Shown piece after piece: positions 11,915 to 25,131 of a DNA stretch of 64,000 nt; within the stretch, counting starts at the first letter, position 1; each line of letters starts with the position of its first letter. The DNA comes from Meconema thalassinum (taxonomy: Eukaryota; Arthropoda; Insecta; Orthoptera; Tettigoniidae). Location: positions 191,460,813-191,524,812 of the forward strand of contig OX336397.1 in the NCBI GenBank assembly GCA_946902985.2. The letters run 5' to 3'. A program made the translations under genes and the position numbers. A model generated the notes under the pieces. That model did no database searches and was not told where the DNA came from. It was given only the letters and a program-made list of their open reading frames with translations.

Positions 11915-14900
11915 TGTACCCGATACCTAGTTGAGGCTATCGGCTACGCCAGTTGACATAAAGCCGTAGTTGAGATTTATGGGAAAAGTAGAAAAGATAG
12001 CGCTCAGATCGAGTCGAGAAGAATGTTAGGAGATGACGTAGGAGGCCAAGGATGAATGTGGCACTACCAGTCAAGCAGATGGAATTATGGGAGGAATATT
12101 GAAGTATTATCAAGATCTATGTGGAACATAATATTATATCATCTCAGAAGAGAAGAAATATCAAGAAATCTTTATGGTGATAACTTGAAGAAAGGCAGAT
12201 AATTCTTTAAGTTATTGTATAACTTAATTGCCGATATGATTGTGGTCGAGATTATACTTGTGACGTATGACCGCAGAAGGTAGGGGAACGTCACGTGACA
12301 GCGCCGAGTAGGAGCTCATCATCACGCAGTCTGAGGACAGCAGTATTAGTTCAGCCAGCAGAGCCAAGTACAGCACATGGTACGCGGAGAACAGCAGTAG
12401 TAGTCCAGCCAGTCGAGCTGTGTACAGAACTTGGTGCGCGGAGAAAAGGACAGTATTAGTTCAGCAAGCGGGGCTGATAGCAGCATACGCTGGGAGAACG
12501 AAAGTAGGTCAGTCAGTGAAGACAAGAGAAGCACGGTAGGCAGCGCGAGGAGTGGTTAGCGAGGCAAGCTATACAGGCCGTGACAGTGAAATGAGAGCCG
12601 GTGTTCGGACAGAAGTATTTCCAACATCGTGGTTACGGTTATGCGAAACAGCAATGCTTTTCAAGTGTTACAGTTTGTTAAAGTAATAAGCAGCATTGTA
12701 ACAGAATTGAGAACTTTATTTCAAGCCGCATTCGTAAGACAGGACAGCACAGCGAAGCGATATGACGAGGCAAGTTTTAAGCGTCGATCATTCGAGAACA
12801 GTGAGATAGAGCAGGGCGTGCTGGATCCGACATTTTTATAAGCAGGCGACATGCAAGCAGCTGAACTGTATTTCGACATTTTGTTAAAACTTTATAAGTT
12901 TGGACTTGTATTCAACAGTTGAATTGTGCAGGCAGATAGCAATTACATACTGCTATTGTGAACTTTCAAATGGACTTAGATATATTCCAATGATATTACG
13001 GCTTATTAAATAATGTATTTCAAACCGGAATATTTAAAGCGACCATGGGGTCAAGCCAACATTAATGCTTTTAGGCAAATGAATAGTTACGAGTATATGC
13101 ACTTAAGGAACATTGGCACGTGCATCATTATAGTTGTTTTTCATGAACTATTATGAAATATCAATTACGAAAACGACTACAGGGTGTTTCAGAAATGTAT
13201 ACACTTTTATAAATAATTTATTTTCTGCACGTGAAATTCAGCCGCTGTGGAGATTACCTTTTTTCATATGCAAACCGAACATTGTATGGGACAGTGGCGT
13301 GACATAGTCGAAGAGTATGGGGTACTCTACGTTTGTGAACTTTTACGGAAGAATTTGGACAGTATCCGTGATGGATAACAAGCAGTTCATTATGTCGGAG
13401 TAGGCGAATACAGAGACGTGATGGCACCACAGAGCGATGGATTCGGTTCCTGAAGAAGAGGATGTCCAACAGCAGATTCACTTGGAATATGAAGGCAATC
13501 GTTATTTTAGTGGGTGATACGATGTTTCCGTCGATCATTCGAGAAATTCGTTGCACACACGAGGATAATCGACGATCTTTGAAATATATTAACAGCTGAT
13601 ATAAGAAGGTATTGTAAGAGTTATGATGTTCCAGATATGAATTTTTTCATGAACACTGGGCATACTTGTATATATTTCTAGTAGGAGTTCTACGATTATT
13701 TTCACATGGCTTAGACATTATTTGCTCCATTTTGCTAGAATATGGCGTTACCATATGATATGGCAGGCACCATTATACGAAGTTCTCACCATTGGTTGGC
13801 TTTATTAAGCAGATGTTTGGTCGTTTTGACAATTTTTCAGTAAGGATAGTTTTTCTTGGATAGTTATTTTTTTGTGGCGAGTATTTCGAACTCGTGATCT
13901 GCAATTGGATTATTTAAATTACATCGTCAGTTCATTGCATACTAGCGAGTATGTATTATTCATCAGTAGGGATTTTTTCTATTGGATTGTTTGGAGATAT
14001 TAAGATTTTATTCACTCAAGTGAATGAATATTGCTTTTATGTGACAACTAGAGACTTGTTGATTCCAATCTGGTACATTCACTCATTAGTCAACGAGATG
14101 GGGCCTTTCGTTTTATACGATTGCGTGGTGGTACACACCTGACCCATCGTCTAGGGCATTATCATGATAGTCTACGGGGCAGGGCCTTTCGCTTTAGGCG
14201 ATTGCGTGGTGGTACACACCTGACCTGCCATTGAGGGCCTCATTTTTATCATCCGAGTGTACTTGAGATTGTAAGAGGATTAAACAAGAAACTACTAGTC
14301 ATATATCAGTCGAATTTTGTTAAATAAATTAAAAATAAATGTCAGCAGGGTTACATTTTGTAATTCCTGTTTGCCAATCCAATATTTTGTTGCTATACTC
14401 TTTTGAGTGTACATTCATTTAACAGCTGATACTTTTGATACTTTTGATATTTTTTGTGATTGAGTTTGATACCTTTGAGAAGGATTTCAAGTAATTGAAT
14501 CTCGTAAGATGATTCATTAATGGTCAGATTTATTTTGAGGCAGATCAGTATTACATGTTTTGATGTGAGAGATTATAACACATTGGTGTTTTTCAGTGAA
14601 GTGAATTTTGAGAATTTTAAGAGAATTTATGCTCCATTTGAAAGCAGATCTAGAATTGGATTTCGATTACTAAGGTAATTTTTCCTTATTGTTTGAGAAG
14701 TTGTCTAGATGTGATCATATTAATTACAGTTCTTGGAGATTGTGTGCGTTAATAATTTGAAGCCAGTTATATATTTTTGTAGATCATGCAACGTGATTAA
14801 GTGAAGTTTGTGATAGGAATTTTCTGGAAGTTGCCAAGTGGAAGTTGCAATATTGCTGATGTATTTTGAGGCAGACATGAGGTTGTCGAACCCAGTCTAG

Positions 14901-16589
14901 CATAATTTTTGAGATTCATGCTGTGCGCTGAATAATTATGGTGTTATGTGGAATATTTATGGTGTTACGTGGAATAATTATGGTATTCAAATTTAGTATT
15001 TGATAAAGCGAGAGTACATGATGAAGTTTTGGATAGTGAGATCCAACGTGATTTTGTGAAGGCAATAATATTTTTGTCATGATAATTAAATACGAGATAT
15101 AATTTGGAAGTGATAAAACTGTAAGACAACGTTCTATAACCCATATTAAACAATTCGTTAGGAAATTAAACAAATTAAATAATGTTGATAATACAAGATT
15201 TTCTGATAATAAAAATTAATGAAATAATAATCTGAAGCTTAAGCATATTAATGATCTGACCTAATGAAATAAAAATCTGAATGACTCGATGAAATAAAAA
15301 TCTAAATAACCAGATGAATAAAATTTAAATAAATTGATAAATTACATTTTGGAATAAATCAATGAATTAAATAAATGGATGAATTAAAGATTGAATAAAT
15401 AAGCTGAATTAAATAAATTAATAGATGAATAAATAGATGATGAATAACTGCATTAGAAGGTGATAATTAATTAAAGAAGCTGATGATTAATTAATTTAAA
15501 TGGGTTTAAATAAATTTATATGAGAGATATGATTTAAATAATTTGAAGAATTACAACTTGAATTAATGAATTAAACAATTTATATGGATGATTTAATATG
15601 AGTTAATCTGAATGAGATGATGAAATGAGAGTGTGTGAATAATTAGAGCGTATAATGAAGTGATGATTATAATATTCATTTAAATGATTTGATGGTAATA
15701 AGTTAATTATTCTGACTTGAATATAATGAATTTTGAGATGAGAACTAATGTGAGAGATATTTAATTTTGATATGATGATGATTATAACCAATGAGTAGTG
15801 GAGCTTCTGTGATTCACAAACAAGCAATTATTAATGACAGTGTAAATATAGTGTAAATTAATTATTCGATTTCTAGGAGCATTTACTAAGATTTTCAGCA
15901 TTTGAATAATGCCATTCAAGCTATAAAATTATTTGATATTTAAATATGTGATTAGAATATATGTGTTTGGACAGATTCATTATTTTTTACATCCACATTC
16001 ATGATGTTAACATAAAGAGAAGTTAGGTCTCAGGTATCACGAATGTCAGTGACGCATAGACATAGTGCTACGGTAAACCTGAGAACCCAAGTGAACTTTA
16101 GAAAATTTTCATATTTTATGTGGATGAATTACACTTTGAATAGAATAGAGATGGTTCGATTTTCACGACAATGACAATTTAACGTTGGCATTCGACCATA
16201 CTCTTAGGTAGGATGTGTGTTTAATATTTCTGTCTGACTATCAAAGATTGAATAAATTTGTTTTTATCTTAATTGTGATCTGATGATGATGTGATTTTCC
16301 TATTTCTTTCCTTGTCTTAATTAAGGCTTAACCAGGAAAGATGTGGTTTGCTAGGGATTCAGTTGGTGGCGCCCATTTCTATTTGTATTTTTTTAAATTA
16401 AATTTAAACCCGTAACGACCCTGGAGGTACTTTATCTCGTGTTACCCTCTGCTTTTGTGATATTTCAACTGAATTTCCGACACATTCCTTATTTGACTTC
16501 ATGTTCATTTAACTCCGCTCTGTCCTGGAAATCCAGGAATGCGATGTAATAGCAGATGGGTCATCGCATCCCTCGGACGAACGGGTACA
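11915..16589 (+). repeat. LTR 2 of array, shared by both bodies (4675 bp)
   Basis: It has the same TGTACCCG and CGGGTACA ends as LTR 1. It serves as the 3' LTR of the first body and the 5' LTR of the second. It contains the same internal 80-bp duplication (about 14099 and 14183) and AT-rich tract, with no coding content. Confidence 0.88.
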
Positions 16590-16897
16590 GAGAGAGGGGG
16601 AGAATTGGCTTTACCAATCCGTGGGGCTTCGATTTTGTTTATTCTATGAAAACACATCAGATTTAGATTACGAAGAGATTGATCTCAATTTCATTTAATG
16701 GTGTTATAAAATTTATTAAACTTGGTCAGACAATATACTTGTATGCCCATTCGAGTGGTCATGTTAATCATATTTGTGTTATATCATGTTTAGTTATAAG
16801 TCATTTTTCTTATACCCAAGTGAAATCAGGAATTGATACATTGTGATGTGTTGCTATCTAACGTCTCTGAATAAAACGTTTATTGAAAGATATAATT

Positions 16898-19291
16898 ATG
16901 TCAGCAGAAGATTTAGCTAAGGTGTTAGGAGAGTTACGGAATGATATGTCTAGTATTGCAGTAACTATAGCTAGAATGGAATCAGAAAGCAAAGAACAGA
17001 TAAATGATTCGGAAGCTAGATGTAGAGAGAATTTGAGATCATTACAGACTAGTAATGACGAAAATTTAAAGTCATTACAGGCTAGCAATGAAAATAATTT
17101 AAAGTCATTAGAGACTAGATTACAGACCAGTACTGAAAGCAATTTGAAAGCTAGTGAAGCTAACTTAATGGATAGTTTTAAATTGTTAGAAACTAGATTA
17201 CAAGCTCGTAGTGAAGAAACTAACACAGAGTTGAAGAACAATTTAACTAGTTTGGAGAATAGATTAACGTTAAAGAATGATGAAATATTCAAGGCTTTAC
17301 AATTAGATATAAAGGCAGTAGAAATGAAAGGAGAGAAAAATTTGCAAATGTTAAGAAAAAATATAATTGAGTTAGAAAATAGAGAAGAAGAAAATATTCT
17401 TAATTTGAGAACAGATGTTATGTCTATACAGAAAGATATTAAATCAGATGTATCGAAATTAAGATTCGACATTGATGGTTTAGTGGCAGATGTAGGCAAA
17501 ATACAAGAGTGGTCTACCGAAGTATCTTTCGAATCCAAAATCAAAGGTCTAGAAATGAATCTAGGTAATGAAATAAAAAGTTTAAAGTCAGTAATTGGGA
17601 CAGTTAAAGAGGAAGTCTTAGGAGAGATTAATTCTAACTTGAAATCCTTAGAAAACCAATTGCAGACAGACATTAGGAAAATTGATGATGACATAGATCA
17701 AAAGGTTAATGAAAACTTAGCTTTATTCAAAAGTAGAGTCGGTGCAATAGTGGAAGAACGGTATAGTGAGGTCGATGCCGAAGCAAAAGAAAAACGTGCA
17801 GGGCTGGATGAGAAATTAATCGCAGGTATGGCGAATTTGGAAGCGAGATTTACTGAGAATAAGGAAGCGATGAATATAGATTCAGCTCAGTTTAGGACAG
17901 ATGTTGATCAGTTAAAAGAACAAGTCGCATCAGTAAAGAGAACATGCGAAGATAAGATAGAAAAATTGAAGAACGATTTGGAAGAGAGTAACAGAACGCA
18001 GAATGTTATGTCGTTAGATAATTTGGAGACTAAGGTCAAGACAGTAGAAAAGCGAACAGAAGGTAGGATGACTAAACTAGAGTTCATAATAAATAGTTTC
18101 ACAAGTCAAGGTGTTGCAACGGGGGAAGTATCGATAAATCAGACACCGATAGATCGCAGTATGAACAGTCAAGAGGTTAGCGTGGGAGAAGATAGTCAAA
18201 CGCAACAGAATGTTACTTTCGAAAGGACTAATTCAACCCCTCAAGATAATTCGAATCCGAATAGAAGTACGTTTAGTATGCGTGAACGATACTCAAGTCC
18301 GGTGACCATAATCAGAAATCTGGATGATAAACCAAGGAAGTTTTCGGGGAACACTGGAGTCACACCAGTCGAATTTCTGAGAGATATTCGCGATTACATG
18401 GCGGAACATAGAGTAGCCAAGGAGAGAGAACTAAGGGTAGTCGAACGCGCCTTAGACGGGCCAGCGTTAACTTGGTTTCGCGCATTTAGGAGTAACTTTG
18501 CGAACCTGGAACAATTTGCCATAGCATTTTTACGAAGATTCTGGAGTGCAGAGGATCAGCTGAACGTAAGAGCAGAAATTTATTCGAAACGTTACTCTAC
18601 GTCGCATCCGACGCATTATGCAAATTACTTTACTTCGAAATTGGCTAAAGTACAATTTTTGATTCCTCCATTGCCAGAAGAAGAACGTTTGCAAGCTATA
18701 GCAAGACAGTTGCCAATTGAGGTACAACGATCACTCATAGCATCGGGAGCGAACACACTTGAGCACTATGATGATATTCTACGCCGATTGGATTATACGA
18801 GCGCTCAGATTACACCCAGAACTTCAAGGAATGATAATCGAAACACGCAAGAAGTGAATGCGGTAGTTGTCGATAACGCAGCACAGACAGATAGAAGAGA
18901 TTCCTGTGGAAACAGAAGAAACGAAGGGAATAGAGGAAATATTCACAACGTTCGTGGGAATGATAGATATCAAGGACCGTATGAGAGGCCATATGATCAA
19001 GATACAAGAAACAGTAGATACAGGAACTACGATCAGAATTCCAGATACCAAAATAGGAACAGATATAATAATCGATATCGAGGTAGATACAACTGGAACC
19101 AAAATCAGCAGTCCAATCAAAACAATAGGCAAGATAATAGGAGGAATGATCAAAACGAAAGACAGGATAAGCAAGAGTATGGGAGATCAAGGCAAGAGAG
19201 TAGACAGCCTAGTGGACCACCCGAAGAGGTAATTACAGATGTCAATCGAGCATGCACGAGTGGTGATGGAAGAAAAAAACGACAAAATTAA
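16898..19291 (+). CDS. gag: gag, copy 2 (intact, 797 aa)
   Basis: This is the structural Gag-like protein of the LTR element, expected to form the cytoplasmic particle that packages element RNA. I chose the ATG at 16898 (MSAEDLAKVLGEL); an in-frame extension upstream lacks an ATG. Residues about 1-410 are a long run of heptad-like Leu/Asn/Glu/Lys repeats (motif NLKSLQASNENN and similar), predicted coiled coil. Residues about 476-636 resemble the retrotransposon gag domain (RKFSGNTG, GPALTWFRAFRS, FLRRFWSAEDQ, RQLPIEVQRSL). Residues about 665-770 are rich in Arg, Asn and Gln and probably bind RNA. There is no CCHC zinc knuckle and no pol frame after it. The family assignment (Ty3/gypsy-like) rests on the gag domain alone. 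It is intact, unlike copy 1, which suggests a fairly recent insertion. Confidence 0.85.
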   Translation: MSAEDLAKVLGELRNDMSSIAVTIARMESESKEQINDSEARCRENLRSLQTSNDENLKSLQASNENNLKSLETRLQTSTESNLKASEANLMDSFKLLETRLQARSEETNTELKNNLTSLENRLTLKNDEIFKALQLDIKAVEMKGEKNLQMLRKNIIELENREEENILNLRTDVMSIQKDIKSDVSKLRFDIDGLVADVGKIQEWSTEVSFESKIKGLEMNLGNEIKSLKSVIGTVKEEVLGEINSNLKSLENQLQTDIRKIDDDIDQKVNENLALFKSRVGAIVEERYSEVDAEAKEKRAGLDEKLIAGMANLEARFTENKEAMNIDSAQFRTDVDQLKEQVASVKRTCEDKIEKLKNDLEESNRTQNVMSLDNLETKVKTVEKRTEGRMTKLEFIINSFTSQGVATGEVSINQTPIDRSMNSQEVSVGEDSQTQQNVTFERTNSTPQDNSNPNRSTFSMRERYSSPVTIIRNLDDKPRKFSGNTGVTPVEFLRDIRDYMAEHRVAKERELRVVERALDGPALTWFRAFRSNFANLEQFAIAFLRRFWSAEDQLNVRAEIYSKRYSTSHPTHYANYFTSKLAKVQFLIPPLPEEERLQAIARQLPIEVQRSLIASGANTLEHYDDILRRLDYTSAQITPRTSRNDNRNTQEVNAVVVDNAAQTDRRDSCGNRRNEGNRGNIHNVRGNDRYQGPYERPYDQDTRNSRYRNYDQNSRYQNRNRYNNRYRGRYNWNQNQQSNQNNRQDNRRNDQNERQDKQEYGRSRQESRQPSGPPEEVITDVNRACTSGDGRKKRQN

Positions 19292-19555
19292 CGACGAATC
19301 AGGATACTAATCATTGGGAATCCATCATCTTTGTTGAGACATATCAAGTCAAAGACGAGGATTTAATTTAAGAAGATATAGTACACCGAGGGAATGGATA
19401 CTAATGAAGTTGTGGGGACTTTTAACGCAGCTAGCATTAGAAAGTATCATTATGCTGAGTAAGAGGATGATTGCAGAGCTATCGTGTACATATGTTGTGT
19501 ATAGAATGCCTGAGAATATTTTTTTTTCTCAAGCCTGATAAAAAAGGAGATGTAC

Positions 19556-19563
19556 GGGAGAGA
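19556..19563 (+). promoter_or_regulatory. Polypurine tract before LTR 3
   Basis: GGGAGAGA abuts the TG of the third LTR, as in the first body; an A-rich purine run lies about 15 bases upstream. Confidence 0.7.
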
Positions 19564-22500
19564 TGTACCCGATACCTAGTTGAGGCTATCGGCTACGCCA
19601 GTTGACATCGAGCCGTAGTTGAGATTTATGGGAAAAGTAGAAAAGATAGCGCTCAGATCGAGTCGAGAAGAATGTTAAGAGATGACGTAGGAGGCCAAGG
19701 ATGAAGGTGGCACTACCAGTCAAGCAGATGGAATTATGGGAGGAATATTGAAGTATTATCAAGATCTATGTGGAACATAATATTATATCATCTCAGAAGA
19801 GAAGAAATATCAAGAAATCTTTATGGTGGTAACTTGAAGAAAGGCAGATAATTCCTTAAGTTATTGTATAACTTAATTGCCGATATGATTGTGGTCGAGA
19901 TTATACTTGTGACGTATGACCACAGAAGGTAGGGGAACATCACGTGACAGCGCCGAGTAGGAACTCATCATCACGCAGTCTGAGGACAGCAGTATTAGTT
20001 CAGCCAGCAGAGCCAAGTACAGCACATGGTACGCGGAGAACAGCAGTAGTTGTCCAGCCAGTCGAGCTGTGTACAGAACTTGGTGCGCGGAGAAAACGAC
20101 AGTATTAGTTCAGCAATCGGGGCTAATAGCAGCATACGCTGGGAGAACGAAAGTAGGTCAGTCAGTGAAGACAAGAGAAGCACGGTAGGCAGCGCGAGGA
20201 GTGGTTAGCGAGGCAAGCTATACAGGCCGTGACAGTGAAATGAGAGCCGGTGTTCGGACAGAAGTATTTCCAACATCGTGGTTACGGTTATGCGAAACAG
20301 CAATGCTTTTCAAATGTTACAGTTTGTTAAAGTAATAAGCAGCATTGTAACAGAATTGAGAACTTTATTTCAAGCCGCATTCGTAAGACAGGACAGCACA
20401 GCGAAGCGATATGACGAGGCAAGTTTTAAGCGTCGATCATTCGAGAACAGTGAGATAGAGCAGGGCGTGCTGGATCCGACATTTTTATAAGCAGGCGACA
20501 TGCAAGCAGCTGAACTGTATTTCGACATTTTGTTAAAACTTTATAAGTTTGGACTTGTATTCAACAGTTGAATTGTGCAGGCAGATAGCAATTACATACT
20601 GCTATTGTGAACTTTCAAATGGACTTAGATATATTCCAATGATATTACGGCTTATTAAATAATGCATTTCAAACCGGAATAATTAAAGCGACCATAAGGT
20701 CAAGCCAACATTAATGCTCTTAGGCAAATGAATAGTTACGAGTATATGCACTTAAGGAACATTGGCACGTGCATCATTATTATTGTTTTTCATGAACTAT
20801 TATGAAATATCAATTACGAACACGACTACAGGGTGTTTCAGAAATGTATACACTTTTATAAATAATTTATTTTCTGCAAGTGAAATTCAGCCGCTGTGGA
20901 GATTAACTTTTTTCATATGCAAACCGAACATTGTATGGGACAGTGGCGTGACATAGTCGAAGAGTATGGGGTACTCTACGTTTGTGAACTTTTACGGAAG
21001 AATTTGGACAGTATCCGTGATGGATAACATGCAGTTCATAATGTCGGAGTAGGCGAATACGGAGACGTGATGGCACCACAGAGCGATGGATTCGGTTCCT
21101 GAAAAAGAGGATGTCCAACAACAGATTCAATTGGAATATGAAGGCAATCGTTATTTTAGTGGGTGATACGATGTTTCCGTCGATCTTTCGAGAAATTTGT
21201 TGCACACACGAGGATAATCGACGATCTTTGAAATATATTAACAGCTGATATAAGAAGGTATTGTAAGAGTTATGCCTTTCCTGATATGAATTTTTTCATG
21301 AACACTGGGCATACTTGTATATATTTCTAGTAGGAGTTCTACGATTATTATCACATGGCTTAGACATTATTTGCTCCATTTTGCTAGAAAATGGCGTTAC
21401 CATATGATATGGCAGGCACCATTATACGAAGTTCTCACCATTGGTTGGCTTTATTAAGCAGATGTTTGGTCGTTTTGACAATTTTTCAGTAAGGATAGTT
21501 TTTCTTGGATAGTTATTTTTTTGTGGCGAGTATTTCGAACTCGTGATCTGCAATTGGATTATTTAAATTACTTCGTCAGTTCATTGCATACTAGCGAGTA
21601 TGTATTATTCATCAGTAGGGATTTTTTCTATTGGATTGTTTGGAGATATTAAGATTTTATTCACTCAAGTGAATGAATATCGCTTTTATGTGACAACTAG
21701 AGACTTTTTGATTCCCATCTGGTACATTCACTCATTAGTCAACGAGATGGGGCCTTTCGTTTTATACGATTGCGTGGTGGTACACACCTGACCCATCGTC
21801 TAGGGCATTATCATGATAGTCTACGGGGCAGGGCCTTTCGCTTTAGGCGATTGCGTGGTGGTACACACCTGACCTGCCATTGAGGGCCTCATTTTTATCA
21901 TCCGAGTGTACTTGAGATTGTAAGAGGATTAAACAAGAAACTACTAGTCACATATCAGTCGAATTTTGTTAAATAAATTAAAAATAAATGTCAGCAGGGT
22001 TACATTTTGTAATTCTTGTTTGCCAATCCAATATTTTGTTGCTATACTCTTTTGAGAGTACATTCATTTAACAGCTGATACTTTTGATACTTTTTTGTGA
22101 TTGAGTTTGATACCTTTGAGATGGATTTCAAGTAATTGAATCTTTTAAGATGAATCATTAATGGTCAGATTTATTTTGAGGCAGATCAGTATTACATGTT
22201 TTGATGTGAGAGATTATAACACATTGGTGTTTTTCAGTGAAGTGAATTTTGAGAATTTTAAGAGAATTAATGCTCTATTTGAAAGCAGATCTTGAATTGG
22301 ATTTCGATTACTAAGGTAATTTTTCCTTATTGTTTGAGAAGTTGTCTTGATGTGATCAGATTAATTACAGTTCTTGGAGATTGTGTGCGTTAATAATTTG
22401 AAGCCAGTTATATATTTTTGTAGATCATGCAACGTGATTAAGTGAAGTTTGTGATAGGAATTTTCTGGAAGTTGCCAAGTGGAAGTTGCAATATTGCTGA

Positions 22501-22728
22501 TGTATTTTGAGGCAGACATGAGGTCATCGAACCCAGTCTAGCATAATTTTTGAGATTCATGCTGTGCGCTGAATAATTATGGTGTTATGTGGAATATTTA
22601 TGGTGTTACGTGGAATAATTATGATATTCAAATATGGTATTTGATAAAGCGAGAGTATATGATGAAGTTTTAGATAGTGAGATCCAACGTGATTTTGTGA
22701 AGGCAATAATATTTTTTGGCATGATAAT

Positions 22729-24518
22729 TGAGCCGGTACAATTTTAAGATCTGTTCGACGTTATTTCCATCTAGCGGTCTCTAGTAATACATCTAAGAGA
22801 TCGTAATTTCCGCACGTCTGAAAAATGAATGCGCCCGCGTTGGAGAACTAATCCTTGTTTAAGAAACACGCCTGCGGCGATTGTTATCGCGACTAAATTG
22901 TGATGACGAGAAGAGAGAGATAAGATGTTGAGACGACATAATGCCTACTACCGACATTTCTATTGAAAATGTTACGTGTTAATTATTCTTATTGATCTTC
23001 GAGGTTATAACCGATGAGGAAACATGGCGGGATTCAGGCCTCTGCCTAGCAGTGGAGATTTCATGTCATATGAGATAATTATTAAATGAAATATCATCAG
23101 AGACCTTCCAGAACGTCTCGGAGACTCAGCTAAGTGAAATGATGCCTTTGTAGCTCTGTATAATCGTGTTTTGAAGAAGATCATTATTCAATGCATTTTC
23201 CCCAAGTTTCAGTGTTAAAAGTTCCTTAATTCAACCTGCTAAAGTAGGGTTAAGCTGGAGACCGTTCGTGTTTTTCTATGAAGTCATTTGGTGTTTATTT
23301 TGTCCCCAGTTTGTTTATATATGCACGTAGTGGAGAATCAAATTGCTTGTTTTTGGGTTTATTAATTGAAATGGGTGCTTGTTGTTGTTGTTGTTTCTCT
23401 TCCGTATCTAGTCGAGTTTTATTTTAGTGCGTGTTACTTGCGTTTGTTTTATGTTGTGAAACGCGATTGTATTTATGTGAGATGTTTCTTACCAGTTCCT
23501 AACCCCTTGCAAGAGTATGGGATCTTTCAGGGACCTTTAGGGACTGGTATTCTTTAGGTTAGTTCGCGATTTTAATTATGGGTTTGTTTTTTTATGCTTG
23601 TCAGTTGTGCACTCCAAGGATGGCCGATTAGGTTTTATTTTTATCCTTGGAGACTGGGAAAGCATTATCTATGTATGTTTCAGAAATATGTTTCATTTAC
23701 AATCACGGTTCTGGTCTTGATATTAAGGGTTGGGTTTATGTCGTTTGTTTAATTGGGAATTTGACTGAAGGTCGAGGGTCATGTTTAGTGTTATTCTGTT
23801 TTGTTGTGGCCTTCAGTTAGCATGCAATGCGTGATCCCATTACGTTATTAAATCAGGTGTATTGGTTACTCTTCCGAGATGATTGAATGTGTGTTCGTTG
23901 TACGTGCCCGGGACTGCAATTGACGCTTATTTGGCATCCCGCAAGGTAACTGAACCTTGTGCTTTCGTTCGAAAGAAGTTTTATTCTACCAGTTCATGAA
24001 ATCGTTTGGTTTTATCTTCATTTGGGATTTGCTTGTTTTAATTTTACTGAACTGATCTATGTTTATTTGCTGAGTTTGTATTTCATGGCACGTCATGTGA
24101 AGTGTAGTGCCTTGTGAAGTTGTAATCTTTCTGTGTTTATTGACGTGTCATTTAAGGGTCGTTGCTGTTGTTGGTTGTTTCTTTGGGTAGCTTGGCGTGA
24201 CATACAGTTTAATGTGAGGGTGGTCGGATAGACAGTTCGTGGGAGACACGATTTCATGTACTTCTAAGAATGCTACTGTTTTATAATACCATGTGCATAT
24301 TGTATTTCAGGCCCATTATCCCTCATCTTACCATTTCATGCACCCCTCACGTCCCCTTTTGCAATGTCTTGTCTTTTGACATTAAATTTTATTTTATTTC
24401 ACAACCTCTACTCGAAAAGTGTAGTCATTGGATGGTCGGTGCTCCATCTAGTTCACCATGTGTTAAAGGTCTCGACTTAGGTCTCAGGTCCGCGTCCTCC
24501 ACCCACCTGCACGCACCA
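22729..24518 (+). repeat. 5' LTR of nested element (1790 bp)
   Basis: Nearly identical to 25132-27090, but it lacks about 170 bp that the 3' LTR has at about 26677-26848, between a GCTAC motif and TATAATACCATG. Confidence 0.88.
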
Positions 24519-24522
24519 TCAT

Positions 24523-24534
24523 TGGTAGCAGAGC
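24523..24534 (+). promoter_or_regulatory. Primer binding site, initiator tRNA-Met type
   Basis: TGGTAGCAGAGC lies 4 bases after the 5' LTR. Its first 11 bases are complementary to the 3' end of animal initiator tRNA-Met (CTCTGCTACCA). This is the expected position for priming minus-strand synthesis. Confidence 0.8.
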
Positions 24535-25117
24535 GTGGTTTTGGCACTTTCACATTTTGAACATTGGGAGATTGATTATGTGATGACTGCATTTTTCTTG
24601 TATTGGTTGTGTTCACCATTTTTATCTTATTTTTTTTTTTAAATTTACTTCTATTTGGAGATGTCCTAAGTCACCCGGTATTTCCCGTTTCTTAACTTGT
24701 GCGGAACGTATTACTATACCTTGCTTTAATAGAAATGAGCATTACTGGCAAGTGTAGTGGGAGACTTAACTACTAAACTGCGTAAGAACTGTTTGACACG
24801 AACATTATCTGCCTCGACAATACGTATGACTACTACTAAAGCGCTATTCCGCCTTCCTGGGAATCTACTTCTATGGACTCTGCCCAACAATTACTTACTA
24901 TCTCTTTGGGGAGCTATTACTTATCAGCTGTGACTTGTTCTGACGTCTTGACATTGAAAAACCCACAATCCTCTCTGCTCCGTGTTACGTCAGGGCCCGA
25001 CTATCACGTCATGCAGACAAATGACAATCACGTTACCAGCTGATTAATGTCAACATGTATCCATGTAGTGATTGCTTTTTACATTCTACGTTGGACTTGT
25101 AAACTGCGTCCAAGATT

Positions 25118-25131
25118 GGGGCGTGGAGAGA
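25118..25131 (+). promoter_or_regulatory. Polypurine tract of nested element
   Basis: GGGGCGTGGAGAGA directly precedes the TG of the 3' LTR at 25132. Confidence 0.72.
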
